Below, in pieces: positions 11,631 through 32,161 of a DNA stretch of 64,000 bases. The DNA comes from Ptychodera flava (taxonomy: Eukaryota > Hemichordata > Enteropneusta > Ptychoderidae), in contig NC_091932.1 in NCBI RefSeq assembly GCF_041260155.1, positions 42,544,125-42,608,124 on the forward strand, read 5' to 3'. The translations under genes were made by a program, and so were the position numbers. The notes under the pieces were generated by a model. The model was given only the letters and a program-made list of their open reading frames with translations, ran no database searches and was not told where the DNA came from. Within the stretch, counting starts at the first letter, position 1. Each line of letters starts with the position of its first letter.

Positions 11631-12720
11631 GCTGTTATTGTTATTGTTATTGTTATTACTGTTGATATCATTATTGTGATTCCCATTATTTGCCTACATT
11701 TTGAATTTCTGTGATGACTGATTTGAACTTGACCCCTGATATACACTGATTGTGCGTAGCTTTAGTTATGCTGAAAGTTTGATGATGAAAACATTCTAAG
11801 AAGACTGGTTAAATACTTATTAATGAATTTCTGAAATTAGATGAATTAATACTAAATGGACTGATTTTAGTGGACCTCTGATATACACGGATTACTGCAC
11901 ATCTTAAGTTATGCGGAAAATTTGATGAGCAAAGCATTCCATATTATTTGTTCATTTGCATATTTATGAATTCATTTTAGGCATTATATCAAATCTACAT
12001 GCTTCAATTTCAACCCGACCTCAGATATTAATTGTTATACTTAAATATAGTTATGCTGAAAATTCGACGAGCAAGACCTGCTAATTATAAGTTCATTTGC
12101 ATATTTAGTGAATTTTTGTAATTAGGCTATATATCAATACGGAATGTACCGAAAGTTATCAGATTTCAAGAGTACATTTCTCGCACTTTGACATCTACTG
12201 TACATTGGTTTTACATAGATTCAGTCATGCTGCAACTTTGATAAGTGTGGCTCATCATAATTAGCTCATTTACTAATCGGTGGCTTTGATTAATTAGACC
12301 AGATATGAAATGTGCATGCACTGAGAATTTCATCGAACTGCTTAGTAAATTTGTCACACATAGTTTTATTTTTGCTGAAGGAGCGTTGTATGCTGATTAA
12401 TATCTTATTTCCATATTTAATGACATTCTCAAACTACGGCATACCTATATGTCTAAGGTGTTTGCACTGTATGTGATTGAACTTCCAAGTTACATTCGTT
12501 GTACTCATATTTTAGTCATGCTTGAAATTTGATGAGTGTGACATTTCATAACTAATTCATCCATATATTTATGAATGACTGTCTGTAATTTGGCCAAATA
12601 TCAAACTGGAAGACACTAAATTTGAACAGGTTCAACATTAATGAATTGAAACTATACGAACATCTGTATTTTAGTTACTAGTTCAAGCTTGAACACCCTG
12701 CTTCTTATTCATTCCTTTTG
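11270..12720 (+). repeat. Divergent tandem array, about 140-170 bp units
   Basis: A word like TTAGTTATGCTGAAAATTTGATGAGC recurs in degenerate form at about 11408, 11555, 11764, 11907, 12051, 12224, 12370 and 12513. Each copy is followed by TCATTTGCATATTTA and GAATTTCTGTAATTAGGC. Units are only loosely alike, so this is an old array, broken by an (ATT)n run. Confidence 0.65.
11587..11633 (+). repeat. (ATT)n microsatellite
   Basis: About 15 tandem ATT triplets inside the tandem array. Confidence 0.97.
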
Positions 12721-12774
12721 GCACACGGTGTCCAATTAGAGGCTAATCCACAGGTAATTAGCTGTATCTTTTAG

Positions 12775-13430
12775 CTCCGCTTCTTGCAATGCAGAACGTA
12801 TCATATAGGTGGGTGTCCGCCGTGTTCCATAGTGTGTCGTCAGTCGGCTGCGCACTTGCGGTGATGTCCACAAACTTTTAGCTTCTCCTCCGAATAGCTA
12901 ATCAAATTGTTTTTAAATTTATTGGGTAGGTTCCTTATGATGACCATAATGAGGTTTGACAAAATTGAGTCCAAATTTTTTATCGGTATTTTGGGACTCT
13001 TTCTGATTTTTTATCAAAATCTTCTCTGACACCACTTGTCCAATGGCTTTGAAATGATAAACGGGTTGTTTATGGCGATCAGAGTCAGATTTGTATATAT
13101 TGTGGTAGAAGTTTAATAGTTGCATTTTTTGGGTCAATTTTCCAATTTGTTGACAACAAACCTTCAATGAAACCATTCATCTGCTTATTTGAAGGTAGGC
13201 ATTTAGGTTGCTGGGGTAACTTTAGTCAGGTTCTTAAAACTATGGTGAAATTCGCATATTGGTATTTTAATTGAGCAATTGTTTCTGTTCATCGTCAGAG
13301 AATCTTCTTCTCTGAAAGTGCTGGCTCGATTGGTTTGAACTTGATATTGAGATTCCTTGGATTGCCAAATCGTTGGAATTTTTATTTATTTATATTTTTG
13401 TGGGTATGTAAAATGGGTTTGGTTGTGTGG
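12775..13430 (+). repeat. Old copy of the AGCTCCGC tandem-repeat element
   Basis: Begins TTTTAGCTCCGCTTC and runs into TGGTGAAATTCGCATATTGG and AATCTTCTTCTCTGAAAG, which match the better-preserved element at 50476-51863. Diverged and probably truncated on the right. Confidence 0.6.
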
Positions 13431-13476
13431 TTTAGTTGGATAAAGGCCAGCGGTAGTTTGGGAAATAGAGCGAAAA

Positions 13477-13478
<2 letters not shown>

Positions 13479-13533
<55 letters not shown>
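13479..13533 (+). repeat. (AT)n microsatellite
   Basis: About 27 AT dinucleotides. Confidence 0.98.
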
Positions 13534-13534
<1 letters not shown>

Positions 13535-14650
13535 CAGAGGGAAAGTCATTCCACAGTGGAGTCCATCAGCAGTTAGCATTGTAAATGGATTATGTACAGT
13601 ACCTTAGATACTTGTCTTGAACTGTGGTTATATCGTCATCTTGAAATGTAAACAAGACATCTGGCTCAAAATACATTCAAGAAGATTCATTTTATCTCGG
13701 AAAGGGTGTTGAGAATGCCGATATACAATTTTACTTTAATGGTCCAAATTTGACTTATTTCAGATTATGCACAGCCTTCACACTTTCTCCACCCTCGCCC
13801 CAAAACAACTTAGGTATTTTGGGGAATATATACATTAAAACAGTGTAATAGCTGCAACAGGAATTTTGCTCTGGTATTTTTTTCCTGGTCGACCACCCCT
13901 AAAGACACAATGGTCGACCCCTATTTGTCTGGATGTTGACAATACTGAAACAGGTTTCCTAAGAACTTCAAGGTAGATGTCGATGCTTGGACATATTAAT
14001 CACAAAATATTCGTTTGAAATAACAGTCTTTCGATTCTGATGTGCATTACCTCCCTTTCTCCCTTCCAAGCAAAACACATTCTTCTCGCCTTCCAAAGTT
14101 GAATTAAGAAAACAACTCATAGCATGCATCCACGGAGAAATAGCTGGATGAAAGGGTTTGATAGGTTCGGGAAAATGTTTGCATTATCAACTCTCCAACT
14201 AGCAAACTTCGATTTAATTTTACTAAGTAATGAATTGATTACGCTGAATTATACATGTTAAGCTATCATTTGTCAGAAGCTTACCGTCACCAGCTATACT
14301 GCAAAGTTCAAAAATTAATATGGCGATTATGAAATTTCTTATCTCCACTTGACTTTTACGTCATCGAAACATAGACATATCAGAATTGTCGACAGTTTTT
14401 TGTTTTAGAAGACATTTGATGACTGGGCACTCGTTTTATTTCTGTAAGAAGAAAAGTATATTTTTGGCGTAGAAAAGGCAACCAAAATATTGTTTAACCA
14501 TGGCAACATTGTCTCTTCAAGTTACTCGTATACCGTAATATTGTGTATGTCCATATATGGTCAAAGTAGGCGTGTCAGCCATGTTTACCCAAAGAACGTC
14601 AGTAACACTACACGGGGTTGGTGGTGCACTTGTTTTGCATAGCAAACCAA

Positions 14651-15332
14651 AACACGATTGGAACAAAATTGGGATAATTGGATTGGCGCAATTCCTCAAG
14701 AATTTTAGAAATTTATCTAATATTACACCATATTTGCTTACCATCTTTAGAATTTTATTCAAAATTTACGATGCTGTCGAAATATTATGAGTAAGAATCA
14801 GTGCATGATAGTATCTAATGCAATATTGTTCAAAACATTTGAACAATATTCATATTTGAATGAAAATATGTGAGCTTGTCTGGAGTTTCTTCATTACTGA
14901 AACACTAGCAATAATCTCAGTTTGTCACTTTTCCTCGAACAAAATGAAGCTTTTGGATTGATTTACAGTTAAGTCAGTCAGGGTCATTTAAAATGTGCCC
15001 TGACTCAATTTAATGTGTATGAAGCCTTACACTCACGAAAAAAGTCTGGGGCATTTCAAAAGTCCCCTGACTCAAAAGTCGTCAATTAAAGAAATTTTAA
15101 GCATTTTGTCTCGATTCTTTGGTACATTTACACAAAAATGAACTTTTCTCATGAAAATGAATCCGATGAAAGAGGTAGGCAATAATCGTTTTGTTTGGTT
15201 TGTTCGATGAGAACAGTATTTCAAATTTTACACTATTCTATCATTTTGTCACAGCTGTAAAAATTTCGATTTCGTTACATTTCCCTTAACATTACTCTCA
15301 TCCAATTTTCCCAAATTAGTTCCAATCGTGTT
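14651..15332. mobile_element. MITE family A, long copy (tentative)
   Basis: Left end AACACGATTGGAACAAAATT and right end AAATTAGTTCCAATCGTGTT are inverted repeats shared with the copies at 21810 and 26652. The interior is longer than in those copies, so this may be two ends of separate copies. Confidence 0.5.
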
Positions 15333-16284
15333 CCAAGTGAAAACCAGTGGTTGGCCACTATTGCTGCAGATGACAGATTTCCTTTAACAAGACCAATTCA
15401 ACATGAGAAATGCTCTACGTTATAATCCATCGTCCCGGACATAATGAAGATCTCTGTGGCAAATTCCCTGGAAAACTAAACTCACAATCGCATCGCCCAA
15501 CACACTGTGATCTCCGAGTTATTTTAAGCTGCTCTCAGAAAGTTTAATCATAAAATAGTTCCAGGAACAAAATGTCCCCTAGGCATTTTACATTGCGGAA
15601 AAATCCACTAGGCATTTTAAATGGCGGAAAAATTAACGATAATGACAATACCAATGCCAGCAGGCAATAGTAAGTTGCAATGCCGTACACAAATGACACT
15701 TTTTTAAATGTTCCAGCGGCATGAACGACTATGTAGACAATCATAGTCGGCGATATGGATTGACGAGTCTACAACTTTGTCAGGAAAAAAGCAAATACAA
15801 ATTGCTCTGCCAACAAGTATCATCATGGCCAACAAATGAAAGAAACATGGAATATGGCAAGTAGAAGGCGATGGGACTAGATAGAGGAAATTTGAAGAAA
15901 GGAAGAAAGTAAATCCAATCACTTGTGCAAACCTAGAAAAGCACCCAGCTACTTCCTTTTAAAATGTTGTTATTCTGCGGCAAAACCAAACTTACAGAAA
16001 TAGTTGATGAAAATTTACAATCACAATATATTGTTGAGATCCGCAAATGCAATCAAATGTCTTTAGCTCTAGTTTGCGATAGTAGAGGTTATTTGTGTTA
16101 TTTCCATAGTGAATTTGGTTTCAAGATGCCGTATTTCACGACCATAGCCTAAAATCCATATCCATTATTACGCAAAATATTTCTAGTTTAATGTCACATT
16201 TTCTGTCAAACCATATTTTAACATTCATAACTTTGAACTAATTGCAAAGTCGATGTCAGTTTACGAGACAAGTCGGATAGGAGT
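15333..16284. other. 3' flank of the neurotrophin gene
   Basis: No gene or clear repeat seen. It probably includes the 3' UTR of the minus-strand neurotrophin gene, but I could not fix a polyadenylation site. Confidence 0.4.
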
Positions 16285-24855
<8,571 letters not shown>

Positions 24856-24902
24856 ACTCAGCAAGACAAAATGAAATGAAATCTACTGTCAACCAAGTCT
24901 GA

Positions 24903-24910
24903 CTTAAATA
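24903..24910 (-). promoter_or_regulatory. TATA-like box of the neurotrophin gene
   Basis: TATTTAAG on the minus strand, 48 bp before the start codon. That would leave a 5' UTR of some 20-25 bases. Inferred from position only. Confidence 0.4.
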
Positions 24911-26651
24911 CCGTCGCCGTGTTCTCAGGAAGGCGTATTTGCATACAGTTTGATTTTGTATGCGATCAGTTTATGTACACATAAGTTGTGACTAGGACTT
25001 CGCTGTTTGTGGGCGTTTCAATGTATTCTTCCGGTTGACGGCAGTAACTCTTCCTCTGAAGATCACGTTCTCTCCAAAAGCCATCGATAAGAAGTGTTGC
25101 TTTTCCATTTACAAGAACAAATTGATTTTAATTAGAGATTGCAATCGGAGATTGCGATATGATAGAAGAGGTGTCCTTACCGCTGCCCTTGAGAGATATC
25201 ACGTGACTACAACACATGAGGCATTACTAATGTGTTTGTCCTTCTGCTACACTTTAGTGATTCAAGTATGTCCATCACCTGTTTGAGTTTGGACTTTTTG
25301 TGCGGAATTATATTTAACCCGAAAGTGAAAGTATACGTTTGTAGAACGAATGGATACAACCCTTAATTTCAACACATAAAATATTTTGCTTGAAAAAACT
25401 TTGAAGTAATGTATTCATAAATTTGGAATAAATCTGTTGAAAATGTTGACATGTTTGGGCATTCGGGGTTATAGGCAAACTTGTCCACCGTTGCTGTTTG
25501 TCGGATTATATGCTAAACAGGCGGAAAACATTCTTATTTTTCGGACTCATCAGTCTTGTACTAGCATCACAGAAATTATATATGTTTTTGTCAGATCTTA
25601 TAGAAGTTTCTAGAAAGTAGTCACAGAATTTAAGACTTCTTTTTAGATATCTGTTGACAACGTTTGTGAGTCTTCAATATTGCAAATTAGCCCTTACGTG
25701 CATACGAATGATATTGTGCAGAGATTAGGCGCATGAGTTACTCGATGATAAAATATGAACGAGTAAAATGACATCATCATTAAGTAAAACAGATATTTAA
25801 TGTCGGGTAATTTTCGCAAATCATCAACATCATTTTTCTCTCCAACGAAAGGAAAATCTGTTAACCCTGTTGTGCATTTTGAAATGAATTTCACATAAGA
25901 AAGTGTAATAAGAAAATAATATCCGTTGAATACACGATCCCTTTCTGAAATCGGCTAGGTTGCCACGGGATAACAGCAGCGGTAGGGGGAATTAAGTGAA
26001 TTAATGAATGGATGAACGAACGAATTAAATGAATGATGGCGAGACCGAGGACGATCATATGTTGATGATGACGACTAAGACGATGACCTCGATGATAATG
26101 TCAAATCGAATAACATTCCCTCACAAACACTTGAACAGAAATGAGTGGCAGGGATGAGAAATTGCCATTTTCTCATCAATGGTGAGACTCTGCTGTCATT
26201 TCTACGGCGACCAGGTGAGAGAAGTTCTGTTTTGCACCAATATGTGGTGAACACTATTTGTCAGCCAGACTCTCACCGGAAACACGGACAATTCTCGTTA
26301 GCTGTGGTCCCTTTGAGTCTCATCACTGACCAGTAAAAAATCCCCATCTCATTGATGAACAGCAAGCTGAAGAGTCTATCTTTGAAAGAGTCTACAGAAG
26401 TTTAATCAACATTTTCCTTTAGAAAACTAAATTGCTGTAATTCGAGTCAGTTTCGGATTAGACTAAATAAAAGTACACATTTCTAGCTGAATTTGTTGTT
26501 GAACACCCATCGCAATACCAAGAAGGATCAATCAATTAAAAATTCATCATCATTTACATTAGCATTTTCGTATTATTTTCTGATGATTTTGAACAAAATT
26601 ATTTAAAAGCAATTCTGACAATTTGCCAAATACCCCACCTTTTATCACATG
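24911..26651. other. Neurotrophin upstream region, no other gene seen
   Basis: Short open frames only. Candidate regulatory DNA for the neurotrophin by position; no specific site can be named. Confidence 0.4.
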
Positions 26652-26877
26652 AACACGATTGGAACTAATTTTGGAAAATTGGATCTTATAGCAGTTCAAA
26701 CTTATCAAAATCGTTAGGTGCCCTGTAGATGAAAGTTGCAATGTTACACGTTACCTGCAAAAAGAAGTGCATTGCAGAAAAAAAGAAAAAAAGGAAGAAA
26801 AGCAAATGACCTTACAATTGCTGATTAATCAAACATAAGTTTGCTGTCCGATTGCCAAAATTAGTTCCAATCGTGTT
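26652..26877. mobile_element. MITE family A, complete copy
   Basis: AACACGATTGGAACTAATTT at the left and AAATTAGTTCCAATCGTGTT at the right, 226 bp. Confidence 0.78.
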
Positions 26878-28731
26878 TGTGGCACTTGAAAGGTGCTTAC
26901 AAAACCTTACAAATGCAAGTATAACAGTAAATATAGAAACCGAATACTTCAGAGTGAAAAGTTGAACCATACCATACATCGGACGCAAGGTAAAAAGAAA
27001 TCCTATTTTCAATACTGTCACAGTGTCAGTACCAAAAGGCTTTTTAACATTTTCCAGAATTGATTGGCCACGAAAACCTTTCCACCAAAAACAAATAATT
27101 TTAATTGTTGTATAAACAACAAAGAAATAAAGCCTAGCTCTCTTTTCACTGAAATCGAATTTGTAAATTATTGTCAATTTTGTGATATAGGTTGGACGCT
27201 AGTTATACGATCATTATTGATATGTATTGATAGAATATCAACGGTCAAGAACAAAGATCTTGACCCGGTATTTTTTTCATTTTCGGTCCACGTGACCACA
27301 ACTCCCTCCATCAACTGACATTTTCAATCTTCAGTCGACACATCGACTGAATCTTCTTTGGTCATAAATTAGTGACGTAATGTAAATCTAGCTCACGAAT
27401 AAAATTAACATGAGAGAAAATGCCGAGAGAGTTTGACCGGTTGACCTCGCTGTTAATTTTATGCAGGAAATTACAATAACAATGCTTGGTCGAATGACGT
27501 ATTGCCTTGAGGGCGGGATAGCCAGTGGTATAGGGGGAGGAGTACCTTCAAGATAGTGATAAGTGGTGCGGATTACCGTCGCCTAGGTGTCTGGCGTATA
27601 CGCGTGCCAAAAGACACCTATGGTTGATTTTCGGTTGACCAGTCTGATGGCACAGTTGCAAATACCTGGACTGAACTATTCTGTATTTTGTAGGTGTCGT
27701 TGGCACTTTGACAATAAAAGTAAAGATGCACACATTTTTTTTCAATTACTGTTTGTCAGTGATTTTATATGGCAAGAGCCATCTTCGGCATCCAAAAACA
27801 TTTTTTGGCTTTTTATGTCTACCCGTTTTGTTAATGTTGTTGATGATGATTTATTGTTGGTGGTAGCGGTGGCGGTATTGCTGTTTTTATCCCTGAAGTT
27901 ATTGGTTTTATAGTTCTGGTGTCAAACTTCGAATAAATTGCCAAGTACCTTGACCAAAACCTAAGTGCCCGCTATTGATATGCGTCATAAGGTAACAAGT
28001 GAGAACGGCCCCACGCCTCGTCCGAGAAAACGGCCCCGCGGCAGCACGTGAATCGTCGCGATGACAAAGCCTGCTTGTACCAGGCAAACGAATTTCAATA
28101 AAACAGTAATAGCAAAAAGCGAAGCCGTAGCTGCACAGACTATATTCTGTGTTCGATGACAAGAAAGTAATCAATCGAGTATGCAAAATACACGTGTAGC
28201 TTAGTTTTAACAGCGATCCCTGGCGACAGGGCTCTGGTGCGGAGACACAAAGCTCGCTTTGGTTTACTTGATCTAGCGTCTTTCCCCGCTGTGCCACCCA
28301 CATAAAATATAATTATTAAGATGAATGTTTGGATACAAATCTAAGTTTTCAAGGGTCGGATGGGAGGCTTTCATTTCGTAGTGAGGCGGGTTAAGTTGCG
28401 TTGCCAAACTTATTGTGAGGCCGTTTTTGGTGTGTGGCCGTCCCCGTCTCGGGGCTGTTCTCGGAGCGGGGACGTTTTCTCTGGTTTTCCGTCATACTAG
28501 CATTGAATGTTGAAGGCCTGCTAAAAGTACTCGTGACAAATCTCTAACTAATAGAAACAATTATCATCTTGTCGTTTATTGCCAAATAATATTTAGCATT
28601 TGTCTGCAGGGGCAGTATGGATGTTCAGATGCGAGTTAAAATTTGTAAGATCGGGGTTGAAAAGTAGTAGGCCTTAGGAGATAGGTGTCTTTAATCAGAA
28701 TTTTATATCGAACAGTATTCAAAGAAACAGT

Positions 28732-29340
28732 CCTACTAATTACTGCCGTCCCTGCCCGTCATTCTTCTAGCAATGCTCGTCACGAAATTGGCCTTTTCAA
28801 TACAGTAATAGGTCGATATCTTAATATTCCACAACATTTGTTTGTGATATAAACTTATAAAATCATAGTCCAGGGCCCCCAAACCGCCGATCGATTTACG
28901 ACCCGATAGTTATGCCGCTGACGCTGATATTCACCGTTGGTTGCCTGTGTGTGCGTACATGGACAGTCTGCATAGCCCTTGAATGTGGTCTCGGTTTTGA
29001 TCAAACTTACAATTAAGGAGTATATATCAAAACAGATAAATGATTTATGTTTTCACATGGATTCACAAAAAGTTTCGCCCCGGTGTTCATTTTTGGCCCT
29101 GGAATTCCATCTACACACCCTTTGCAGAGTAGTAAGCTTAAGCAAGTAAACATGGATGCGCCGGTGCGATTCAACGATCAACCTGTATATCGGATCGAAA
29201 GTCAAAAATTTTACTGCTCGGACTATGATTTTACAAGTGTATATAGAAAGTATAAGGCGCGGGATATTATATATTGACTGATTACTGTAGCTATGATAGG
29301 CTACATTCAGGACGGGCAGCGACGGGCAGTAATTAGTAGG
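28732..29340. mobile_element. 0.6 kb element with terminal inverted repeats
   Basis: CCTACTAATTACTGCCGTCC at the left mirrors GGGCAGTAATTAGTAGG at the right, each followed inward by GCCCGTC. No coding region and no clear target duplication. Confidence 0.6.
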
Positions 29341-30333
29341 CAAAACAGGTGGTTTTCACCGTGGGCAGAACTCGGTGCAATGATACTGAACATTAATAGT
29401 AAGCCCGTCACCTTGAAGGTAATACTGTAAGTGAAACAAGGACTTCAAACGCACGATGATACAAACATGGATGTAAAAAATAGAACGACACCACAAGTGA
29501 AACGTACACATAGAAACACACGCGTTCCTACGTTGTGCCCACCCGGGCCACGCGTTAAAATATGACTGATACTGCTGGATAGTGTTAATTGGGTCGATAA
29601 ACAGTCAATTAATAGTTTAATTGACTACCTGGGTGATTGGCAGGTCGTGTCCAACGACGCATATGCAAAGCTGGCCAAAAGACAAAAGCCCCCAAAGTTA
29701 TTGACAGCTGGCCAGGGGTCACCATGAATACGTAATGAAGCTTCACTACGCAGAAACTGCGTAGTCAAGCCCTTCTTAATCGGTCAAACTCTCTCGGCAT
29801 TTTCCGGCATGAACTTAGAGTGTTGCCCAGGTCTTTGCAGACATCAATTTATGAAGTATTCAAAATATGGACCCAAACAAACAGCTAAAAAAGCAATTCT
29901 TGCGGCTTACGAAGACCGCAACCATCTTCAGAATTGTTTTAGACTGTGATCGCCTTGCCATTTGAGATGATGATTGTTGAGTTTCTCATTGCCATAAATT
30001 ATAGTCAATGTATTTTCTGTGATACACCGTAACGAAAGGAACTAATCCGCCTTTTTATTCTACCACTCCCTAAAAAGTCTAGGTAGTTTGTCTGATGAGT
30101 CTTGAATACTTTTTCTTAATAGCTGACATTGTTCTCGTTAGCGTCTGGTCATTTATGACGGAACACAAAATATATAGATTTGGGCCGTTCTTCACCCATT
30201 GAGAATAACACTAATTTGCACCGGTTTTAAGGGATGGCTACTGTCTCAAAGACATTCTTCAATTATTTTCGTTCTGGTGAATAGTTATTACTATTAAAAT
30301 ATAAATAACGATTCTCTACAATTACGGTGCTCG

Positions 30334-30600
30334 CTACACAGTAATCACGTCTTCACACGTGCACTTGAACATTTCCGATCGTATCCGATTTCGATCGGCT
30401 ATCATTGGCATGCAATTTGTGAGTCGATCCATGCATGGGCCACAGATAAAACGGTCGCACAACTGCTGATGATTATAATATATTTTGAGCTCTCCTCCGA
30501 TCTCTTTCGAAATCAACTTGGTCGACCTTGGATCGAGGTCCGACTCTGAGAGAGTGGTTTGGCTTGCTGACCGTTTCACCCTCCCATGTATTTGTCTGCA
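30334..30600 (-). CDS. Possible terminal exon of an unknown gene
   Basis: An open frame runs from a possible acceptor (TCAATTGGTGCAG, near 30601) to a TAG. It begins with RVKRSASQ, which resembles a furin site, and ends in a Cys-rich tail (LCDRFICGPCMDRLTNC then KCTC). No family recognised and no partner exons found, so chance remains quite possible. Confidence 0.25.
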   Translation of the reverse strand, partial: CRQIHGRVKRSASQTTLSESDLDPRSTKLISKEIGGELKIYYNHQQLCDRFICGPCMDRLTNCMPMIADRNRIRSEMFKCTCEDVITV

Positions 30601-30601
30601 C

Positions 30602-31403
30602 CAATTGATAGTTAATTGAGCAGGAATTGTGAGCTGTTCTAGCTTTCATTTTGCGTTTTGTGTTTCATTTACCGTTTTGTTTCAAACAGAAAAATAAACA
30701 ATGTATTCGTAAACAAACACAAAACAAGCAAACCACAGAAAACCTCGGAGCCTGAGCTCACTGTGGTCAGTATATTTAATTATGTCAGACTGTTTTGTAT
30801 AAGATCTAAGGTGGTGCTTAGAACCGGACAACTTTGTGTCAGCTTCAGTGACCTAAAGTACTACAAATCAAGACCGCTACTCTTGAACTCGTATTTCACT
30901 TTCACGTGATAATAAGTGATTCCGAACGGCTATTGTTGTTTTCGATCAAAAAATAAACCATTGCACTACATTGTGCAACTTGTTCACTGAACTTCTCTAC
31001 TATTTGTCTGTCTTTACGGCCAACCGTATTCTACTACGGACTGTGTTAGTTTCATTATTTTATTCTAATATGGTATGTGGGCGTAATTTCATTTTAAGTG
31101 TGATTATTTAACTTTACTCTTTTTAATATTTTGTCATCAGTTTTTAATGGATCAAAGAATTGAAAAATCCTTATCAAGGGTACGACATAATAAAAACTTG
31201 TTCTCTGGGTGTATGCCAACCACCTATTTATTTGTCTATCTATTTAAAAAAAATCTAATAAGTAATTTCATCTGAGAGTGAATTCCTTGGACTCACATCT
31301 CGACCATGTCAGTTCAAGTTTTGTCTGAATGGTAATGATAACATGAATGTTACTCTCCTTCCTAATCATGACCCAACACCAATACCTCCTTTTAAAGAAC
31401 GGG
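30602..31403. other. Unassigned intergenic sequence
   Basis: Nothing recognisable. Short open frames only. Confidence 0.4.
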
Positions 31404-31424
31404 CAAACACACACACACACACAC

Positions 31425-31460
<36 letters not shown>

Positions 31461-31461
31461 A
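31404..31461 (+). repeat. (CA)n microsatellite
   Basis: Two runs of CA separated by TTA. Confidence 0.97.
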
Positions 31462-32161
31462 AAACATCTATCCATTCCGAAATCAAGCCAATTTTATTTA
31501 GATGGGTTTCAGAATTATGAGCGCAAGACAGAAGGGGAGTATTTGAACGCCTTTTATTACTATTTTTTCATTTTATTTTGGACTAAATCTATCCGTACAT
31601 CTCTGATTTCACAGAACAGAAAATCACATAAAACATATTTCTTATTAGTGAATATTGTGTTGGTAGAGAATAATCAAAGGTACAGAGAATCGGTCACCAA
31701 TTTACAAACGATATCCACAATATAGATCGGTACCTTACGAAAAATCAACTCCAGAGTGACCAATCATGATGTACTCGATCAAATGCTTTAGATGCATCCA
31801 AGAAAATTAGTGACATTTCTTCCATGTTTCCGATGATAGTAATTGATTTCTTCTAATGAAAAGAAACATCTCAGTTGAATGTCCTTTCTTGAAGTCAAAC
31901 TGCTATGGCAAGGTTTCCAGCAAAAGAATTTTGAGTTTTAAAAATGAGAGGATTTTTTAGCTTCTCCTGCTACCTCACCTCCACATCAAGAGGTGTTTGT
32001 GAATGCAGCCTTATGGTATGATCTAACATCAAATTAGATCAAAATAAGTCTCATAGAATCAGTTTTTCAAGGTACAGATTCGCCATGCTGTTTCGCTCAC
32101 GTGTTCATACATGTGAGCTAATGTCACAGCAATGTCTGTCTGTCTGTCTGTGCGCTCAATA

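Noticed and set aside
13335-13607. Tyr-Ile repeat frame
   Set aside because: Translation through an (AT)n microsatellite.
27908-28303. 131-codon minus-strand frame in a locally GC-rich stretch
   Set aside because: Composition follows GC-rich hairpins (CGGCCCCGCGG, CCCCGTCTCGGGG); no domain or splice support.
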